A DNA stretch of 64,000 bases from Clostridia bacterium (GTDB lineage Bacteria; Bacillota; Clostridia; Oscillospirales; Acutalibacteraceae), in the NCBI GenBank assembly GCA_017480115.1, contig JAFVBH010000077.1, forward strand, positions 37,357 to 101,356, written 5' to 3'. Positions 1 to 8,896 of this stretch are shown one piece after another; positions within the stretch are counted from its first letter, which is position 1, and every line of letters begins with the position of its first letter. A program made the translations under genes and the position numbers. The notes below the pieces were generated by a model. It was not told the DNA's origin and searched no databases. It saw only the letters and a list, made by a program, of their open reading frames with translations.

Positions 1-394
1 ACATTACGCTGCCGCTCTGTCCCATATTTCCGCCGTATTTATCAAAATAGTGGCGCACGTCGCCTGCGGTGCGGTTGCGGTTGTCAGTCAATGTTTCAAC
101 CACGACCGCGACGCCGTTGGGGCCGTAGCCTTCGTAAATAATCTCCTCATAGTTGTCGGCATTGGTGTCTCCGGCAGCTTTTTTGATGATGCGTTCAATA
201 TTATCGTTGGGGACGTTATTTGCCTTTGCCTTTGCGATCACGTCCTTAAGCTTGGAGTTGCCCGCAGGGTCGGGGCCGCCCTCTCGAACGGCGACGGCGA
301 TCTCTCTGCCGATTTTGGTAAAGACCTTGGCTCTGGCGTTATCGGTCTTTTCCTTTTTTCTTTTGATCGTGCTCCATTTGGAATGTCCGGACAT
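1..394 (-). CDS. yebC: YebC/PmpR family regulator/translation factor, 3' part missing
   Basis: The 131 visible codons begin [14 protein letters not shown] and continue with a charged N-terminal helical domain followed by GKTD-like, [12 protein letters not shown] and [11 protein letters not shown] segments, which are characteristic of the YebC/TACO1 family. Family members are about 245 residues, so roughly the C-terminal half lies beyond the window edge. The family was long annotated as transcriptional regulators, and some members are now linked to relief of ribosome stalling; which role applies here cannot be told. The start is ATG at 392-394, with AAAGGA about 8 bases upstream and a good sigma-A promoter behind it. 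It diverges from the small ORF at 601. Confidence 0.93.
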   Translation of the reverse strand, partial: MSGHSKWSTIKRKKEKTDNARAKVFTKIGREIAVAVREGGPDPAGNSKLKDVIAKAKANNVPNDNIERIIKKAAGDTNADNYEEIIYEGYGPNGVAVVVETLTDNRNRTAGDVRHYFDKYGGNMGQSGSVM

Positions 395-442
395 ATAAAG
401 GTTCCTTTCTTAATGAATTTACATGTTTATATAGTACACATC

Positions 443-471
443 ATTTTAGCACTTTCGGTAAAACCAGTCAA
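443..471 (-). promoter_or_regulatory. sigma-A promoter of yebC
   Basis: On the minus strand a -35 TTGACT (466-471) and a -10 TAAAAT (443-448) are separated by exactly 17 bases, about 50 bases before the yebC start. Seen directly; promoter activity is inferred. Confidence 0.7.
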
Positions 472-600
472 GAGGTATCTATGTTTCCGGCTATTCATAA
501 TTTATTCATATAATAGGCGCAATTGTGTAATTAGTCTGTGATATGATCAAAACAAATAAACAAATGCTGTGTTTATCAGCAAAAAATAGGAGGTTTTTTC

Positions 601-765
601 ATGGAAAACATTATTCATCTGATTCAGGGCGGCAAGACGCCTGCGGATACTGTAAGCAATGTTTCTTCCGGTTTTGGCGTTGTTTTCGAGGCAATCAGAA
701 AAATCTATTACCTCATTTACAATGCGATTGCCGAGTTCAGAGGCAAGCCCACAAAGACCTATTGA
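601..765 (+). CDS. 54-residue protein of unknown function
   Basis: A short ORF starts at ATG 601 directly after a strong AGGAGG ribosome binding site (spacing 7) and ends at TGA 763-765, nine bases before a clear terminator. The protein starts MENIIHLIQGGKTPADTV and has a central amphipathic/hydrophobic stretch (about residues 25-43, with FEAIRKIYYLIYNAI) and a basic C-terminus ending KPTKTY. It could lie on or in the membrane. I do not recognise the family. Its own ribosome binding site and terminator argue that it is a real monocistronic gene. A TATAAT box sits at 509-514, but I see no convincing -35. Confidence 0.65.
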   Translation: MENIIHLIQGGKTPADTVSNVSSGFGVVFEAIRKIYYLIYNAIAEFRGKPTKTY

Positions 766-773
766 TTTTACGT

Positions 774-804
774 GACGGCGGCGGAGGTTTCCGCCGTCTT
801 TTTC
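774..804 (+). terminator. intrinsic terminator of the 54-residue ORF
   Basis: GACGGCGG (774-781) pairs with CCGCCGTC (791-798) across a 9-base loop and is followed by TTTTT. Confidence 0.85.
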
Positions 805-818
805 ATTATTTTTGATAT

Positions 819-847
819 TTGACTGTTGCGTATAAACATGCTATAAT
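819..847 (+). promoter_or_regulatory. sigma-A promoter of the OmpR-type two-component operon
   Basis: TTGACT (819-824) and a perfect TATAAT (842-847) have a 17-base spacer and lie about 60 bases before the response regulator start. Confidence 0.85.
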
Positions 848-911
848 ATAAATATAAAAAGTTCAAAATGCAAATATAAACAGAATAATGAACATAAGTG
901 GAGTGCTGACG

Positions 912-1598
912 ATGAAAAAAATCATTGTTGCGGACGATGAAGAACTGATCCGCAAGCTTGTATGTGATTTCCTGGTACGCGATGGCTATGAGCCTTTACA
1001 GGCTGGTGACGGGGAGGAAGTTCTTGCTCTGTTTGAGGAAAATCCGGATACGGAGCTGTTTATCCTCGATATTATGATGCCGAATATGGACGGTTGGGAG
1101 ACCTGCCGCAAGATCAGAGAAAAAAGCGCTGTTCCGGTAATCATGCTGACTGCCCGAAGTCAGGAGTTTGACGAATTGATGGGCTTTGAGGTCGGCGCGG
1201 ACGATTATGTCACAAAGCCTTTCAGCCCGACGGTGCTGATGAAGCGCGTTGCCGCACTGCTGCGCCGGGAGAACACGGTTGCCGGGCATGTGGCTTTCTC
1301 TCTGGACGGTTTGGAGCTGGACCAGAATGCGCATTCGGTTTCGCTGGATGGAAAATCCGTTTCGCTGACGCTGAAGGAGTACAGCATTCTTTTAAAGTTG
1401 CTTGCTGCGGTGGACAGAGTTTTTACCCGCGACCAGATTCTCAATGATATTTGGGGCTATGATTTTTACGGAGATATTCGCACAGTGGATTCCCATGTTG
1501 CCCGTCTGCGCACAAAACTGGGCGACTGGGGCGCGCGGCATATTAAGACCATTTACGGTACCGGTTATAAAATAGAGGCGAACGCGCATGAAGCGTAA
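912..1598 (+). CDS. OmpR/PhoB-family response regulator
   Basis: This 228-residue protein has an N-terminal receiver domain (acidic pair D8-D9, phospho-acceptor D53 in LFILDIMMP, T80, K102 in TKPF). It has a C-terminal winged-helix DNA-binding domain (about 130-228) with the usual RTVDSHVARLR recognition region. I chose ATG 912 rather than the in-frame ATG 888, because GGAG lies eight bases before 912 and homologues begin at the KKIIVADDE strand. The gene overlaps the kinase gene by 11 bases, so the two are co-transcribed and translationally coupled. The signal and target genes are unknown. It is not Spo0A, whose C-terminal domain is different. Confidence 0.95.
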   Translation: MKKIIVADDEELIRKLVCDFLVRDGYEPLQAGDGEEVLALFEENPDTELFILDIMMPNMDGWETCRKIREKSAVPVIMLTARSQEFDELMGFEVGADDYVTKPFSPTVLMKRVAALLRRENTVAGHVAFSLDGLELDQNAHSVSLDGKSVSLTLKEYSILLKLLAAVDRVFTRDQILNDIWGYDFYGDIRTVDSHVARLRTKLGDWGARHIKTIYGTGYKIEANAHEA

Positions 1599-3123
1599 TC
1601 AAAACGCTGCTGCCGTATTCGGCGACGGCGTTGAAAAAAAGAAACACCGTCGGCGCATCAGTATCAGCACAAGCCTGTTTATTTCCGTTATGGCGATCGT
1701 GTTGTTATTCGTGGCGACGATCGTGCTGGTGGATTCCCGCCTGATGAACGTCGTATACATCTTTTCCAGCGCATGGAAAATGTGGGATATAACCGAGCCC
1801 ATCGACGAAATGTATACGCAGAGGCTGTCAGACGAGGAAATGGCAACGCGTCTGTCCGCGCTGGAGACGGAGTACGACGTATCGCTGGAAATTTTCGATG
1901 ACGCAGGGTATTTGGTATTTTCCTCAGACTCTCCGGAGGATATATACGGCAGAGCGACCGACCAGTCGCTTGCCCGCCTGTATAATGAGGAATCCTCCGG
2001 CGCGGGATCAAAGCTGAAGCGGCATTTTGAATTCCAAAAGGACAATAATTCCGATATACAAATGGAATATATCGTCTACGTTATGACGTTGGATAACGAT
2101 TATACGGCAAAGGCGTTCAAGATGAAAACACCTATGGACGAGAGCGCGCAGATCGCGGTACAGTTTGTGGTCTACACGGCGCTGACGGTCGTCTTTATTG
2201 CGGTGATCGTTATCAGAATCTTTTCGCAGCGTTTTACGCGGCCGCTGAAAGACATCAGCGCCATTACCCACGATATGTCGCGGCTGGACTTTTCCAAGCG
2301 ATGCCCGCCGTCAAGAACCCGGGAGATCGCTCTGCTTTCCGACAGCATTAATGAATTGGGCGAATCACTGAATGTGGCGTTGGATGATCTGAAAGCGAAG
2401 AATCAGAAGCTGCAGGATGACTATGAAAAGGAAAAAATGCTGGAGCGGTTGCGGACGGATTTTATTGCCGGCGCGTCCCATGAGCTGAAAACCCCCATTG
2501 CCATTGTCCGCGGTTATGCGGAGGGAATGAGTTTTCTGCTGGAGTCTGATCCCGCGGCGGCAAAGCAGTATGCGGAAACGATCATCGGCGAAACGGAGCG
2601 TATGAACCAGTTGGTTATGAAACTGCTGGAGATTATTAAGTACGATTCCGGCGATTATATCGTAAATTACGATATCTTTGATATTTATGAGCTCGTGCAG
2701 GATTGGTTTGACCGAAACGCCGAGATTTTGATGGAAAAATCCATCACCTATGAAAACAATATCCCGCAAGACTGCTTGGGGACCGGCGATTCCATGCTGA
2801 TCAGCTCGATCGTCAATAATTATTTGTCTAACGGGGTATCGCATATCGACGGCGCGCGTGTGCTGCGCGCTTCCATGACGGAAACCGGCGAGGGCTACCG
2901 CGTCAGCATTTTCAATACCGGTAAAAATATTGCCGATAAAGATTTGGATATGATTTGGAACAGCTTTTACCGCGCGGATAAGTCCATGTCGCGGGCGGAA
3001 GGGCGTTTCGGTCTCGGGCTTGCGATCGTGACCTCGATCCAGCGGCTGCACGGTATGCAATTCGGTGTTGAGAACATGCCTGACGGCGTGCGTTTTTGGT
3101 TTGATATTAAAAAAGCGGAATAA
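1588..3123 (+). CDS. membrane sensor histidine kinase (HAMP-HisKA-HATPase)
   Basis: This 511-residue kinase is the partner of the regulator just upstream. It has a basic cytoplasmic start, a first membrane segment (about 27-49), an extracytoplasmic sensor of about 135 residues (50-188), a second membrane segment (about 189-212), a HAMP linker and a coiled coil to about 285. The phospho-accepting H298 lies in ASHELKTP, and the ATP-binding domain shows an N box (SIVNNYLSN) and a G box (RFGLGLAIV). The architecture is that of EnvZ/PhoR-type kinases. The sensor domain has no motif that reveals the ligand. It converges with spoIVB across a hairpin. Confidence 0.94.
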   Translation: MKRNQNAAAVFGDGVEKKKHRRRISISTSLFISVMAIVLLFVATIVLVDSRLMNVVYIFSSAWKMWDITEPIDEMYTQRLSDEEMATRLSALETEYDVSLEIFDDAGYLVFSSDSPEDIYGRATDQSLARLYNEESSGAGSKLKRHFEFQKDNNSDIQMEYIVYVMTLDNDYTAKAFKMKTPMDESAQIAVQFVVYTALTVVFIAVIVIRIFSQRFTRPLKDISAITHDMSRLDFSKRCPPSRTREIALLSDSINELGESLNVALDDLKAKNQKLQDDYEKEKMLERLRTDFIAGASHELKTPIAIVRGYAEGMSFLLESDPAAAKQYAETIIGETERMNQLVMKLLEIIKYDSGDYIVNYDIFDIYELVQDWFDRNAEILMEKSITYENNIPQDCLGTGDSMLISSIVNNYLSNGVSHIDGARVLRASMTETGEGYRVSIFNTGKNIADKDLDMIWNSFYRADKSMSRAEGRFGLGLAIVTSIQRLHGMQFGVENMPDGVRFWFDIKKAE

Positions 3124-3143
3124 AAAAGAGACTATACCGAACG

Positions 3144-3186
3144 TGAAGTTCCCCATTTGTACGAACAGTACAAGTGGGGAACTTCA
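3144..3186. terminator. long hairpin between convergent genes, probable bidirectional terminator
   Basis: Two 19-base arms (3144-3162 and 3168-3186) pair except for one wobble position across a 5-base loop. It lies between the kinase gene and spoIVB, which converge. The T tract is weak on both sides, so a DNA-structural or attenuator role is also possible. Confidence 0.55.
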
Positions 3187-3215
3187 GTTGCGGCACGTTT
3201 ATTTTGGTTTTTGAA

Positions 3216-4421
3216 TTACGCGGCTTTCTCTGCATCTGCAAGACTGCTTGCCGTATCCCACATGGTATCTGCAAAGATCGCATAGCCCGTGGCGCTGTCG
3301 TCCAGCAGCACGTGGGTCACTGCGCCGATCAGCTTGCCGTTTTGCAGGATCGGGCTGCCGCTCATGCCCTGCACGATACCGCCTGTGGCGGCCAGCAGAC
3401 GCGTGTCCGTCACGCGAATCACCATATCTCGATGGTTATCCGCAGTCGGGTTGACCTCGGTGATCTCCAGCGAATAGGCTTTGGGACCGTCGTTATCAAT
3501 GCTGGTGACGACCTCCGCTTCCCCCTCCGTGATCTCAGACGGCAACGCGATCTCATAGTCGCCGTAGGTCACAGGCGCTGCGTCTAGGGCGCCGAAAATA
3601 CCGCTGTCGGTGTTTAAATAAATACCGCCCAGCAAGTTTTCTTCAAAGGTGCCGGAGATTTCTCCGGCAAAGCCGCTTGATCCTTTTTTTACGGAATTAA
3701 TATGCGCGGATAGTACTTCTCCGTAGCTCATTTCCACAGGCAGCCCGGTGTCCGCGTCGCAGACCGCGTGTCCCAATCCGGCAAAAACACGTGTTTCCGG
3801 CTCGTAAAAGGTCAGTGTGCCGATGCCCGCTGCGTTGTCCCGCAGCCATAGCCCGACTTTATAGCCGCCGGTATCACGATCAATCTCCGGTGTTACGGAA
3901 AAAACATATTCATTGCCCGCGCGGCGGACGGTAAAGGCAATATCTCCGCCGTTACAGTCGTCTACCGCGTTGGAAATGTCAGTAATATCCATAATTTTAT
4001 TCCCGTTGACCGCCGTGATAATATCGCCCTTCATCAGTCCGGCTGCCAGGGCAGGCTTTTTTTCTCCCTGTGCTGTTTGCACCGTGTCAGTATCCACCAC
4101 ATTGACGCCCTCGGTAAACAATCGCAGACCGAAGATTGAGCCGCATACTGTCACTGTCTGCCGTTCCTTCACCGCGACCCGCACCGTTTTTATCGGTACC
4201 GCGCCCAAAAGCTGCAATTCTCCGTTGTAAGTGTCCCCGCCGTTTGCCATGACCGCCCGTTCCGCTGCGCCGACGGTGAACAGTCTCCCTGAACCCGCAG
4301 ACGTTCCCGCAACCGTTGTATACGTATCCGGCAGGAGCAGATAGCCCGCAGTCGCCGTGCCCATAAGAACGGAGCAGAGCAGGATCATTATAACGCATAT
4401 GATTTTAATTATTTTTTTCAT
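3216..4421 (-). CDS. spoIVB: SpoIVB-type PDZ/S55 serine protease
   Basis: This 401-residue protein has an N-terminal membrane anchor (about 4-30), a PDZ domain (about 110-175, with GLMKGDIITAVNG) and an S55 peptidase domain. H218 lies in GLGHAV, D339 in RVTDT and S354 in QGMSGSP; the 15-residue D-to-S spacing matches the B. subtilis catalytic set. In B. subtilis SpoIVB is made in the forespore and triggers SpoIVFB-dependent activation of sigma-K; that role here is inference. In many genomes spo0A follows spoIVB. Here the gene instead converges with an OmpR-type system. A CATATTA box (minus strand, 4440-4446) resembles forespore sigma -10 elements but has no clear -35. Confidence 0.9.
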   Translation of the reverse strand: MKKIIKIICVIMILLCSVLMGTATAGYLLLPDTYTTVAGTSAGSGRLFTVGAAERAVMANGGDTYNGELQLLGAVPIKTVRVAVKERQTVTVCGSIFGLRLFTEGVNVVDTDTVQTAQGEKKPALAAGLMKGDIITAVNGNKIMDITDISNAVDDCNGGDIAFTVRRAGNEYVFSVTPEIDRDTGGYKVGLWLRDNAAGIGTLTFYEPETRVFAGLGHAVCDADTGLPVEMSYGEVLSAHINSVKKGSSGFAGEISGTFEENLLGGIYLNTDSGIFGALDAAPVTYGDYEIALPSEITEGEAEVVTSIDNDGPKAYSLEITEVNPTADNHRDMVIRVTDTRLLAATGGIVQGMSGSPILQNGKLIGAVTHVLLDDSATGYAIFADTMWDTASSLADAEKAA

Positions 4422-4502
4422 TTTCCACCTCCACGATTTTAATATGCCTGTTTTTTATCGCATTATCAACGGCAAAATAATCTCATAATTTTCATTAAAA
4501 AC

Positions 4503-4544
4503 AAAAAACCGATGCTTCTCTTGTGCAGAAACACATCGGTTTTT
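4503..4544 (-). terminator. terminator of the ddl-argS-prmA operon
   Basis: AAAAACCGATG and CATCGGTTTTT arms (4503-4514 and 4534-4544) form a stem with an A/T tract on both sides, 66 bases past the prmA stop and before the spoIVB promoter region. Confidence 0.8.
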
Positions 4545-4609
4545 CTTGGAAAATTTGAAATTTTTTGAGAATAAATTCAGATTCAGCTGCTGCACTGCCG
4601 GATCAGAAT

Positions 4610-5539
4610 TTATAATTCCAAAACAAAGCACAGCCAGCCGTTTTGTTCGTGCCGTTCCTTGACAGTAAAGCCCAGCGCATTCACCGCGGCAAGCACATCG
4701 GACTCCCGTTTATCGATAATGCCGGAAATGATATATACGCTGTTTTCGCGCATAAATTGTTTGATGCCGCCGGATAGGGCAATGATGGCGTCCGCGACGA
4801 TATTCGCCGCGATCACATCAAAGGCGCCGCTGACTTTATCCGTTAAATCGCCGTGGATCAGCGTGTATTTATCCGCGCCAAATCCGTTGCGCGCACCGTT
4901 TTCCGCTGCGGTTTTGACCGCAAGACTGTCAATATCCACGCCCGTGGCATGATTCGCGCCCAACAGCAGCGCGGCGACGGAAAGAATGCCGCTGCCGCAG
5001 CCCACGTCCAGCATATCGCAGCCGGGGGTAATATACTTTTCCAGCACGGACAGGCACAGCCTTGTGGTCTCATGGGTGCCGGAGCCAAACGCAATACCCG
5101 GTTCCAGATCCAGCACCACGCGGTTTTCCTTTTCCGCGTCGGCGATCTCTTCCCATACGGGGCGAATCAGAAGTTTCTGCCCGATTTTCACGGGCTTAAA
5201 ATATTTTTTCCAGTTGTTTTCCCATTCCTCCCGATCTCTGAGGGCAAACTCGATCGCAAAGGGAATATGTTCCGCATGCAGACGTTCTTCAAGGAATGCC
5301 GCCGCTTCAGCCGGGTTATCGTCGGGTGAAATATAAATGTGAATAATGGATTTTGTGCGGTCTTTTTGCAGAAGCTCTTCGTCGATCAGGTCGATGTGGG
5401 CAATGTCCAGCGCCGCCTGCTCCAGATCGCGGTAATCCTCGGTATAGATGCCGTAGGGCACGCACATGTTGGCAATATCCCCGGTCACGTCCGTGTGTGC
5501 CGCGGGAACGATAATTTTGATTTCCGTCCAGTTTTCCAT
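4610..5539 (-). CDS. prmA: ribosomal protein L11 methyltransferase
   Basis: The 309-residue protein has the PrmA layout: an N-terminal alpha/beta substrate-recognition domain (1-105), a linker with RPVWE, then the motif PGIAFGSGTHETT (148-159). The S-adenosylmethionine-binding loop LDVGCGSG is at 177-184, and AANIVADAI serves as the catalytic-loop equivalent. It would trimethylate L11 in the cytoplasm. The start MENWTEIKI is chosen because its ATG shares one base with the argS stop (TAATG), giving translational coupling. In other firmicutes prmA often precedes rsmE; here it is the last gene of its operon. Confidence 0.93.
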   Translation of the reverse strand: MENWTEIKIIVPAAHTDVTGDIANMCVPYGIYTEDYRDLEQAALDIAHIDLIDEELLQKDRTKSIIHIYISPDDNPAEAAAFLEERLHAEHIPFAIEFALRDREEWENNWKKYFKPVKIGQKLLIRPVWEEIADAEKENRVVLDLEPGIAFGSGTHETTRLCLSVLEKYITPGCDMLDVGCGSGILSVAALLLGANHATGVDIDSLAVKTAAENGARNGFGADKYTLIHGDLTDKVSGAFDVIAANIVADAIIALSGGIKQFMRENSVYIISGIIDKRESDVLAAVNALGFTVKERHEQNGWLCFVLEL

Positions 5540-7224
5540 TACATTTTCTCCGGCGCGTCGATCTTCATAAGACCCAGCACATTCTTCATAATATCCCTCA
5601 CTGTCTTGCACAGGTACAGCCGGGCATTGCGCAGCTCCGCATCGTCAATATCGCAGCGGCAGGCGTTATAGAACCGGTGGAACAGGGAAGCCAGCTCCAG
5701 GGCGTATCTGGTGATGCCGGAAGGATCCATCGCCTTTGCGGAATTGATAATTTCATCGGGCAGCGTGCCGATAAAGCGGATCAGTTCCCGTTCCTCGGCG
5801 GTCTCCAGCCGCTCCAGCCCCTCCGCCGTCAGCGCGTCCGCACCGCCGGGGCAGAGTTTCGCAAGAATGCTGCAAATACGCGCGTGGGCGTACTGGCAGT
5901 AGTAGACGGGATTCTGCGAGGTTTGCTCCACGGCAAGGTCAAGGTTGAAATCACAATGGGTGTTGGGTTCGCGCAGATTGAAGAAGAATCTGGCGGCGTC
6001 GGTTGGCACCTCGTCCAGCAGCGTCACCAGCGTGATCGCCTTGCCGGAACGCTTGGAGGCTTTGATGACCTCGCCGTCCTTGTTGATCAGGCGTACCATC
6101 TGCATCAGCACGACCTGCAGGCGTTGGGGATCGATGCCGATTGCCTGCAGAGCCGCGCGCAGACGGGGAACATAGCCGTGATGATCCGCGCCCAGCACAT
6201 TGATCGCGGTGTCAAACCCACGGATCGCCAGTTTGTTATAATGATACGCAATATCGGGGACAATATAGGTGGGAATGCCGTTGGCGCGTACAAGGACGAA
6301 ATCCTTGTCGCAGCCGAACTGTTCCGCCTTGAACCAAAGCGCGCCGTCCTTTTCATAGGTATAGCCGCTGTCCTTTAACCGCCGGATAATGGCGGTGACG
6401 GAGCCGTCGTTATGCAGGGTGCTTTCCCTAAACCAAGTGTCGTACTTGATGCGGTAGGAAAGCAAATCCCGCTCCAGCCCTGCGATATTCTGCGGCAGGG
6501 CAAAGGCAACCAGCGCCTTTTTGCGCTCCGCTTCGTCGCAGGACATATATTTATCACCGTTGATCGCGGCAAATGCTTTTACATGGTCAATAATATCCTG
6601 CCCGTGGTAAGAATCCTCAGGCATTTCCACGCCGTCCTCAAACAACTGCCTGTATCTGACGTCCAAGGACAGCCCGAATTTTTCGATCTGATTGCCCGCG
6701 TCGTTGACGTAAAACTCCCGCTCGGTATGATAACCCGCCCATGTCAGCGTTTCCGCAAGGCAATCGCCGATGGCGCCGCCCCGGGCGTTGCCCACATGCA
6801 TGGGGCCGGTGGGGTTCGCGGATACAAATTCCACCACGACGCGTTTGCCGCCGCCGAAATCCGACTTGCCGTAATCCGCGCCCTGCGCATTGGCGGTAAT
6901 TAGAATATCGCTGTAGTATTTGCTCCCCAGCGTAAAATTAATAAAGCCGGGTCCTGCGGTCTCACATTTTTCAAAGTACGTACCGCCGAGATTCATGCTT
7001 TTCAGCAGTGCGTCGGCGATCATGGCAGGCGCCTTACGGAACACCCGGGCGTTGGCCATGGCGGCGTTGGTGGAAAAATCCCCGTGACTTCTGTCTGCGG
7101 GTACTTCCACAATAAAAGGCATCGGTTCGCCCGCAGGGAGCAGTTCCGCTTCCTGCGCTGCCGCAAACGCGTTGGTGATTAAACTTTTGATCTGTGATTT
7201 TGCCTTGTCTGACGGATTTATCAT
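5539..7224 (-). CDS. argS: arginyl-tRNA synthetase
   Basis: A full-length class I synthetase (561 residues) that charges tRNA-Arg. It has the ArgRS N-terminal tRNA D-loop-binding domain (1-100), the HIGH-like signature within ANPTGPMHVGNARGG (HVGN 143-146) and a KMSK-like KASKRSGK. It also has the all-helical DALR anticodon-binding domain at the C-terminus, ending KTVRDIMKNVLGLM. It sits between the DUF1934 gene and prmA on the same strand. DUF1934 genes are commonly upstream of argS in Firmicutes, which supports the order. No T-box leader is seen. Confidence 0.97.
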   Translation of the reverse strand: MINPSDKAKSQIKSLITNAFAAAQEAELLPAGEPMPFIVEVPADRSHGDFSTNAAMANARVFRKAPAMIADALLKSMNLGGTYFEKCETAGPGFINFTLGSKYYSDILITANAQGADYGKSDFGGGKRVVVEFVSANPTGPMHVGNARGGAIGDCLAETLTWAGYHTEREFYVNDAGNQIEKFGLSLDVRYRQLFEDGVEMPEDSYHGQDIIDHVKAFAAINGDKYMSCDEAERKKALVAFALPQNIAGLERDLLSYRIKYDTWFRESTLHNDGSVTAIIRRLKDSGYTYEKDGALWFKAEQFGCDKDFVLVRANGIPTYIVPDIAYHYNKLAIRGFDTAINVLGADHHGYVPRLRAALQAIGIDPQRLQVVLMQMVRLINKDGEVIKASKRSGKAITLVTLLDEVPTDAARFFFNLREPNTHCDFNLDLAVEQTSQNPVYYCQYAHARICSILAKLCPGGADALTAEGLERLETAEERELIRFIGTLPDEIINSAKAMDPSGITRYALELASLFHRFYNACRCDIDDAELRNARLYLCKTVRDIMKNVLGLMKIDAPEKM

Positions 7225-7310
7225 TGTTATCCTTCCTTTAATAGTTCAGTGGTGTCGATATGCCCGCAACGGTCTTATGCCGTTCGATGGGAAATATCTG
7301 CGCGCCGTAA

Positions 7311-7772
7311 TTAATCGGCGACTGTTTTACGTTTCTTTGTTTTTATCGTCATGGCGTTTTTGCTGATCAGCTCACCGCCGTTGTCGATGGTATATTCCAG
7401 CCGGATTGCAGCGGCAAGCGCGTCTCTTTCCGCGATCGCCGTTTTCGTATAGATGCCGAAGCTCAACTCGCCGTAAGGGGTGATGTAGGCGCTGGTATAG
7501 CGCTTGTCCGGCTCAAAGAGCATTCTTGTCATATACGGACCGAAGCGCTCAAACAGGATTACACCGTCGTTCCCTGCCGTAATTTTGGACCGACAGGTCA
7601 TTTTCGCGCTGTCCTCGCCCAAAATCTCGTCATATTCCAAGCGGAAAGCCCCGTCGTCAAGCAGCGTCAGCAAGCCGGTGGTGATGACCTCCGACGTGTC
7701 GTCGCCGACATCGGAGGTTTGCTGGGATACGATTTTTACAAGGACGTTGTGTTTATCATCTGACCGCGTCAT
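7311..7772 (-). CDS. DUF1934 (YwiB-like) beta-barrel protein
   Basis: This 153-residue protein is rich in predicted beta strands (VLVKIVSQQTS, GLLTLLDDGAFRLEYDE, GVILFERFG, TIDNGGELI). It matches the DUF1934/YwiB family, which has a calycin-like barrel and no known function. The start ATG overlaps the ddl stop (ATGA), so it is translationally coupled to D-Ala-D-Ala ligase. The sequence ends in a basic KTKKRK tail. Family assignment is from pattern recognition only. Confidence 0.8.
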   Translation of the reverse strand: MTRSDDKHNVLVKIVSQQTSDVGDDTSEVITTGLLTLLDDGAFRLEYDEILGEDSAKMTCRSKITAGNDGVILFERFGPYMTRMLFEPDKRYTSAYITPYGELSFGIYTKTAIAERDALAAAIRLEYTIDNGGELISKNAMTIKTKKRKTVAD

Positions 7773-8824
7773 CTTCGTTTCTTCCTTTCAACGGCAAGCT
7801 GCAGCAGACGGTCGATCAGCGCCGGATACGGGGTCCCGGACGCCTCCATCAGTTTCGGGTACATGCTGATTCCGGTAAATCCGGGAATGGTGTTGATCTC
7901 GTTAAAATAAATCTCATTGTCTGCTGTGATAAAGAAATCCACGCGGGAAAATCCACGGCAGTCCATGCACGCATATACTTTTTTTGCCGTCTCCTGTACC
8001 GCCTGCGCAACGGTCGGTTCCAGCCGCGCAGGAATGAACAGCCGGCTGTCGCTGACGTATTTTGCGTCGTAATCGTAAAATTCCGCCGCAGGGGCGATCT
8101 CGCCGAGTATCGACGCGAAATTATCCCCGTTGCCCAGCACGGCGCATTCGATCTCTTTCCCGACGACAGTTTCTTCAAATACGATCTTATCGTCAACGGC
8201 AAACGCCTTGTCAATGGCGGCGAGCAGCTCCGCATGGTCATGGGCTTTGCTGATTCCCACCGAAGATCCCGCGTTTGCGGGCTTTACGAAGATCGGGTAC
8301 CCCAGCTTTTCAGCCGCCTGATCCGCTACGGACGGGTCGTAGCCGGTTCTATCCGTTGCCAGCCATTTTGCCTGCTTGATATTGTGGAAATCCGCGATCA
8401 GATTTGTAAATGCTTTATCCATCGTCACCGCAGAGGACAGGTGCCCGCAGCCAACATAGGGGATCTCCGAAAGCTCCAGCAGCCCCTGCATCGTGCCGTC
8501 CTCGCCGTTTTTTCCATGCAGCACGGGGAAAATCACATCGACCTTGCGCGTTGTTGTGCCGTTTTCAGTGAAAACCAAAAGGCCGCCGTCGGCAGGATCG
8601 GGTGAGAGTACCGCTTTTTTTATATCCCCTTGCTGCCATGTGCCGTTTTCGATGTTTTTCGCATCGCCGCGATAGAGATACCAGCTGCCGTCTTTGGTAA
8701 TACCCAGCGTCAGAATATTATATTTATCCGTCGGTATGTTTCGTATAACGCTTGACGCGGAAACAAGAGAAACGTCATGCTCGGTGGATTTTCCTCCGAA
8801 CATCACAAGTACGGTTTGTTTCAT
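7769..8824 (-). CDS. ddl: D-alanine--D-alanine ligase
   Basis: This 351-residue ATP-grasp enzyme joins two D-alanines for peptidoglycan precursors in the cytoplasm. It shows the N-terminal signature MFGGKSTEHDVSLVSA, HGKNGEDGTMQG, the glycine-rich ATP-loop segment PANAGSSVGISK, EIECAVLG, and a metal/substrate region RVDFF...NEINTIPGFT. The start is ATG 8822-8824, preceded by AAGGAGA. It is the first gene of the ddl-DUF1934-argS-prmA run, with its own promoter back to back with that of the U32 gene. Confidence 0.96.
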   Translation of the reverse strand: MKQTVLVMFGGKSTEHDVSLVSASSVIRNIPTDKYNILTLGITKDGSWYLYRGDAKNIENGTWQQGDIKKAVLSPDPADGGLLVFTENGTTTRKVDVIFPVLHGKNGEDGTMQGLLELSEIPYVGCGHLSSAVTMDKAFTNLIADFHNIKQAKWLATDRTGYDPSVADQAAEKLGYPIFVKPANAGSSVGISKAHDHAELLAAIDKAFAVDDKIVFEETVVGKEIECAVLGNGDNFASILGEIAPAAEFYDYDAKYVSDSRLFIPARLEPTVAQAVQETAKKVYACMDCRGFSRVDFFITADNEIYFNEINTIPGFTGISMYPKLMEASGTPYPALIDRLLQLAVERKKRR

Positions 8825-8867
8825 ATATATAAATCTCCTTAAGTTTGATTGATTACAATTATCTGTT

Positions 8868-8896
8868 ATTTTACCATATCTTTTAACCGTTTGCAA
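8868..8896 (-). promoter_or_regulatory. sigma-A promoter of ddl
   Basis: Minus-strand -35 TTGCAA (8891-8896), 17-base spacer, -10 TAAAAT (8868-8873). Confidence 0.7.

Noticed and set aside
888..911. Upstream ATG as start of the response regulator
   Set aside because: It adds eight residues absent from the family and has no ribosome binding site, whereas ATG 912 has GGAG at good spacing.
4440..4446. Forespore sigma factor promoter for spoIVB
   Set aside because: Only the CATATTA -10 fits; no matching -35 at the right distance, and it would leave a leader of barely a dozen bases.
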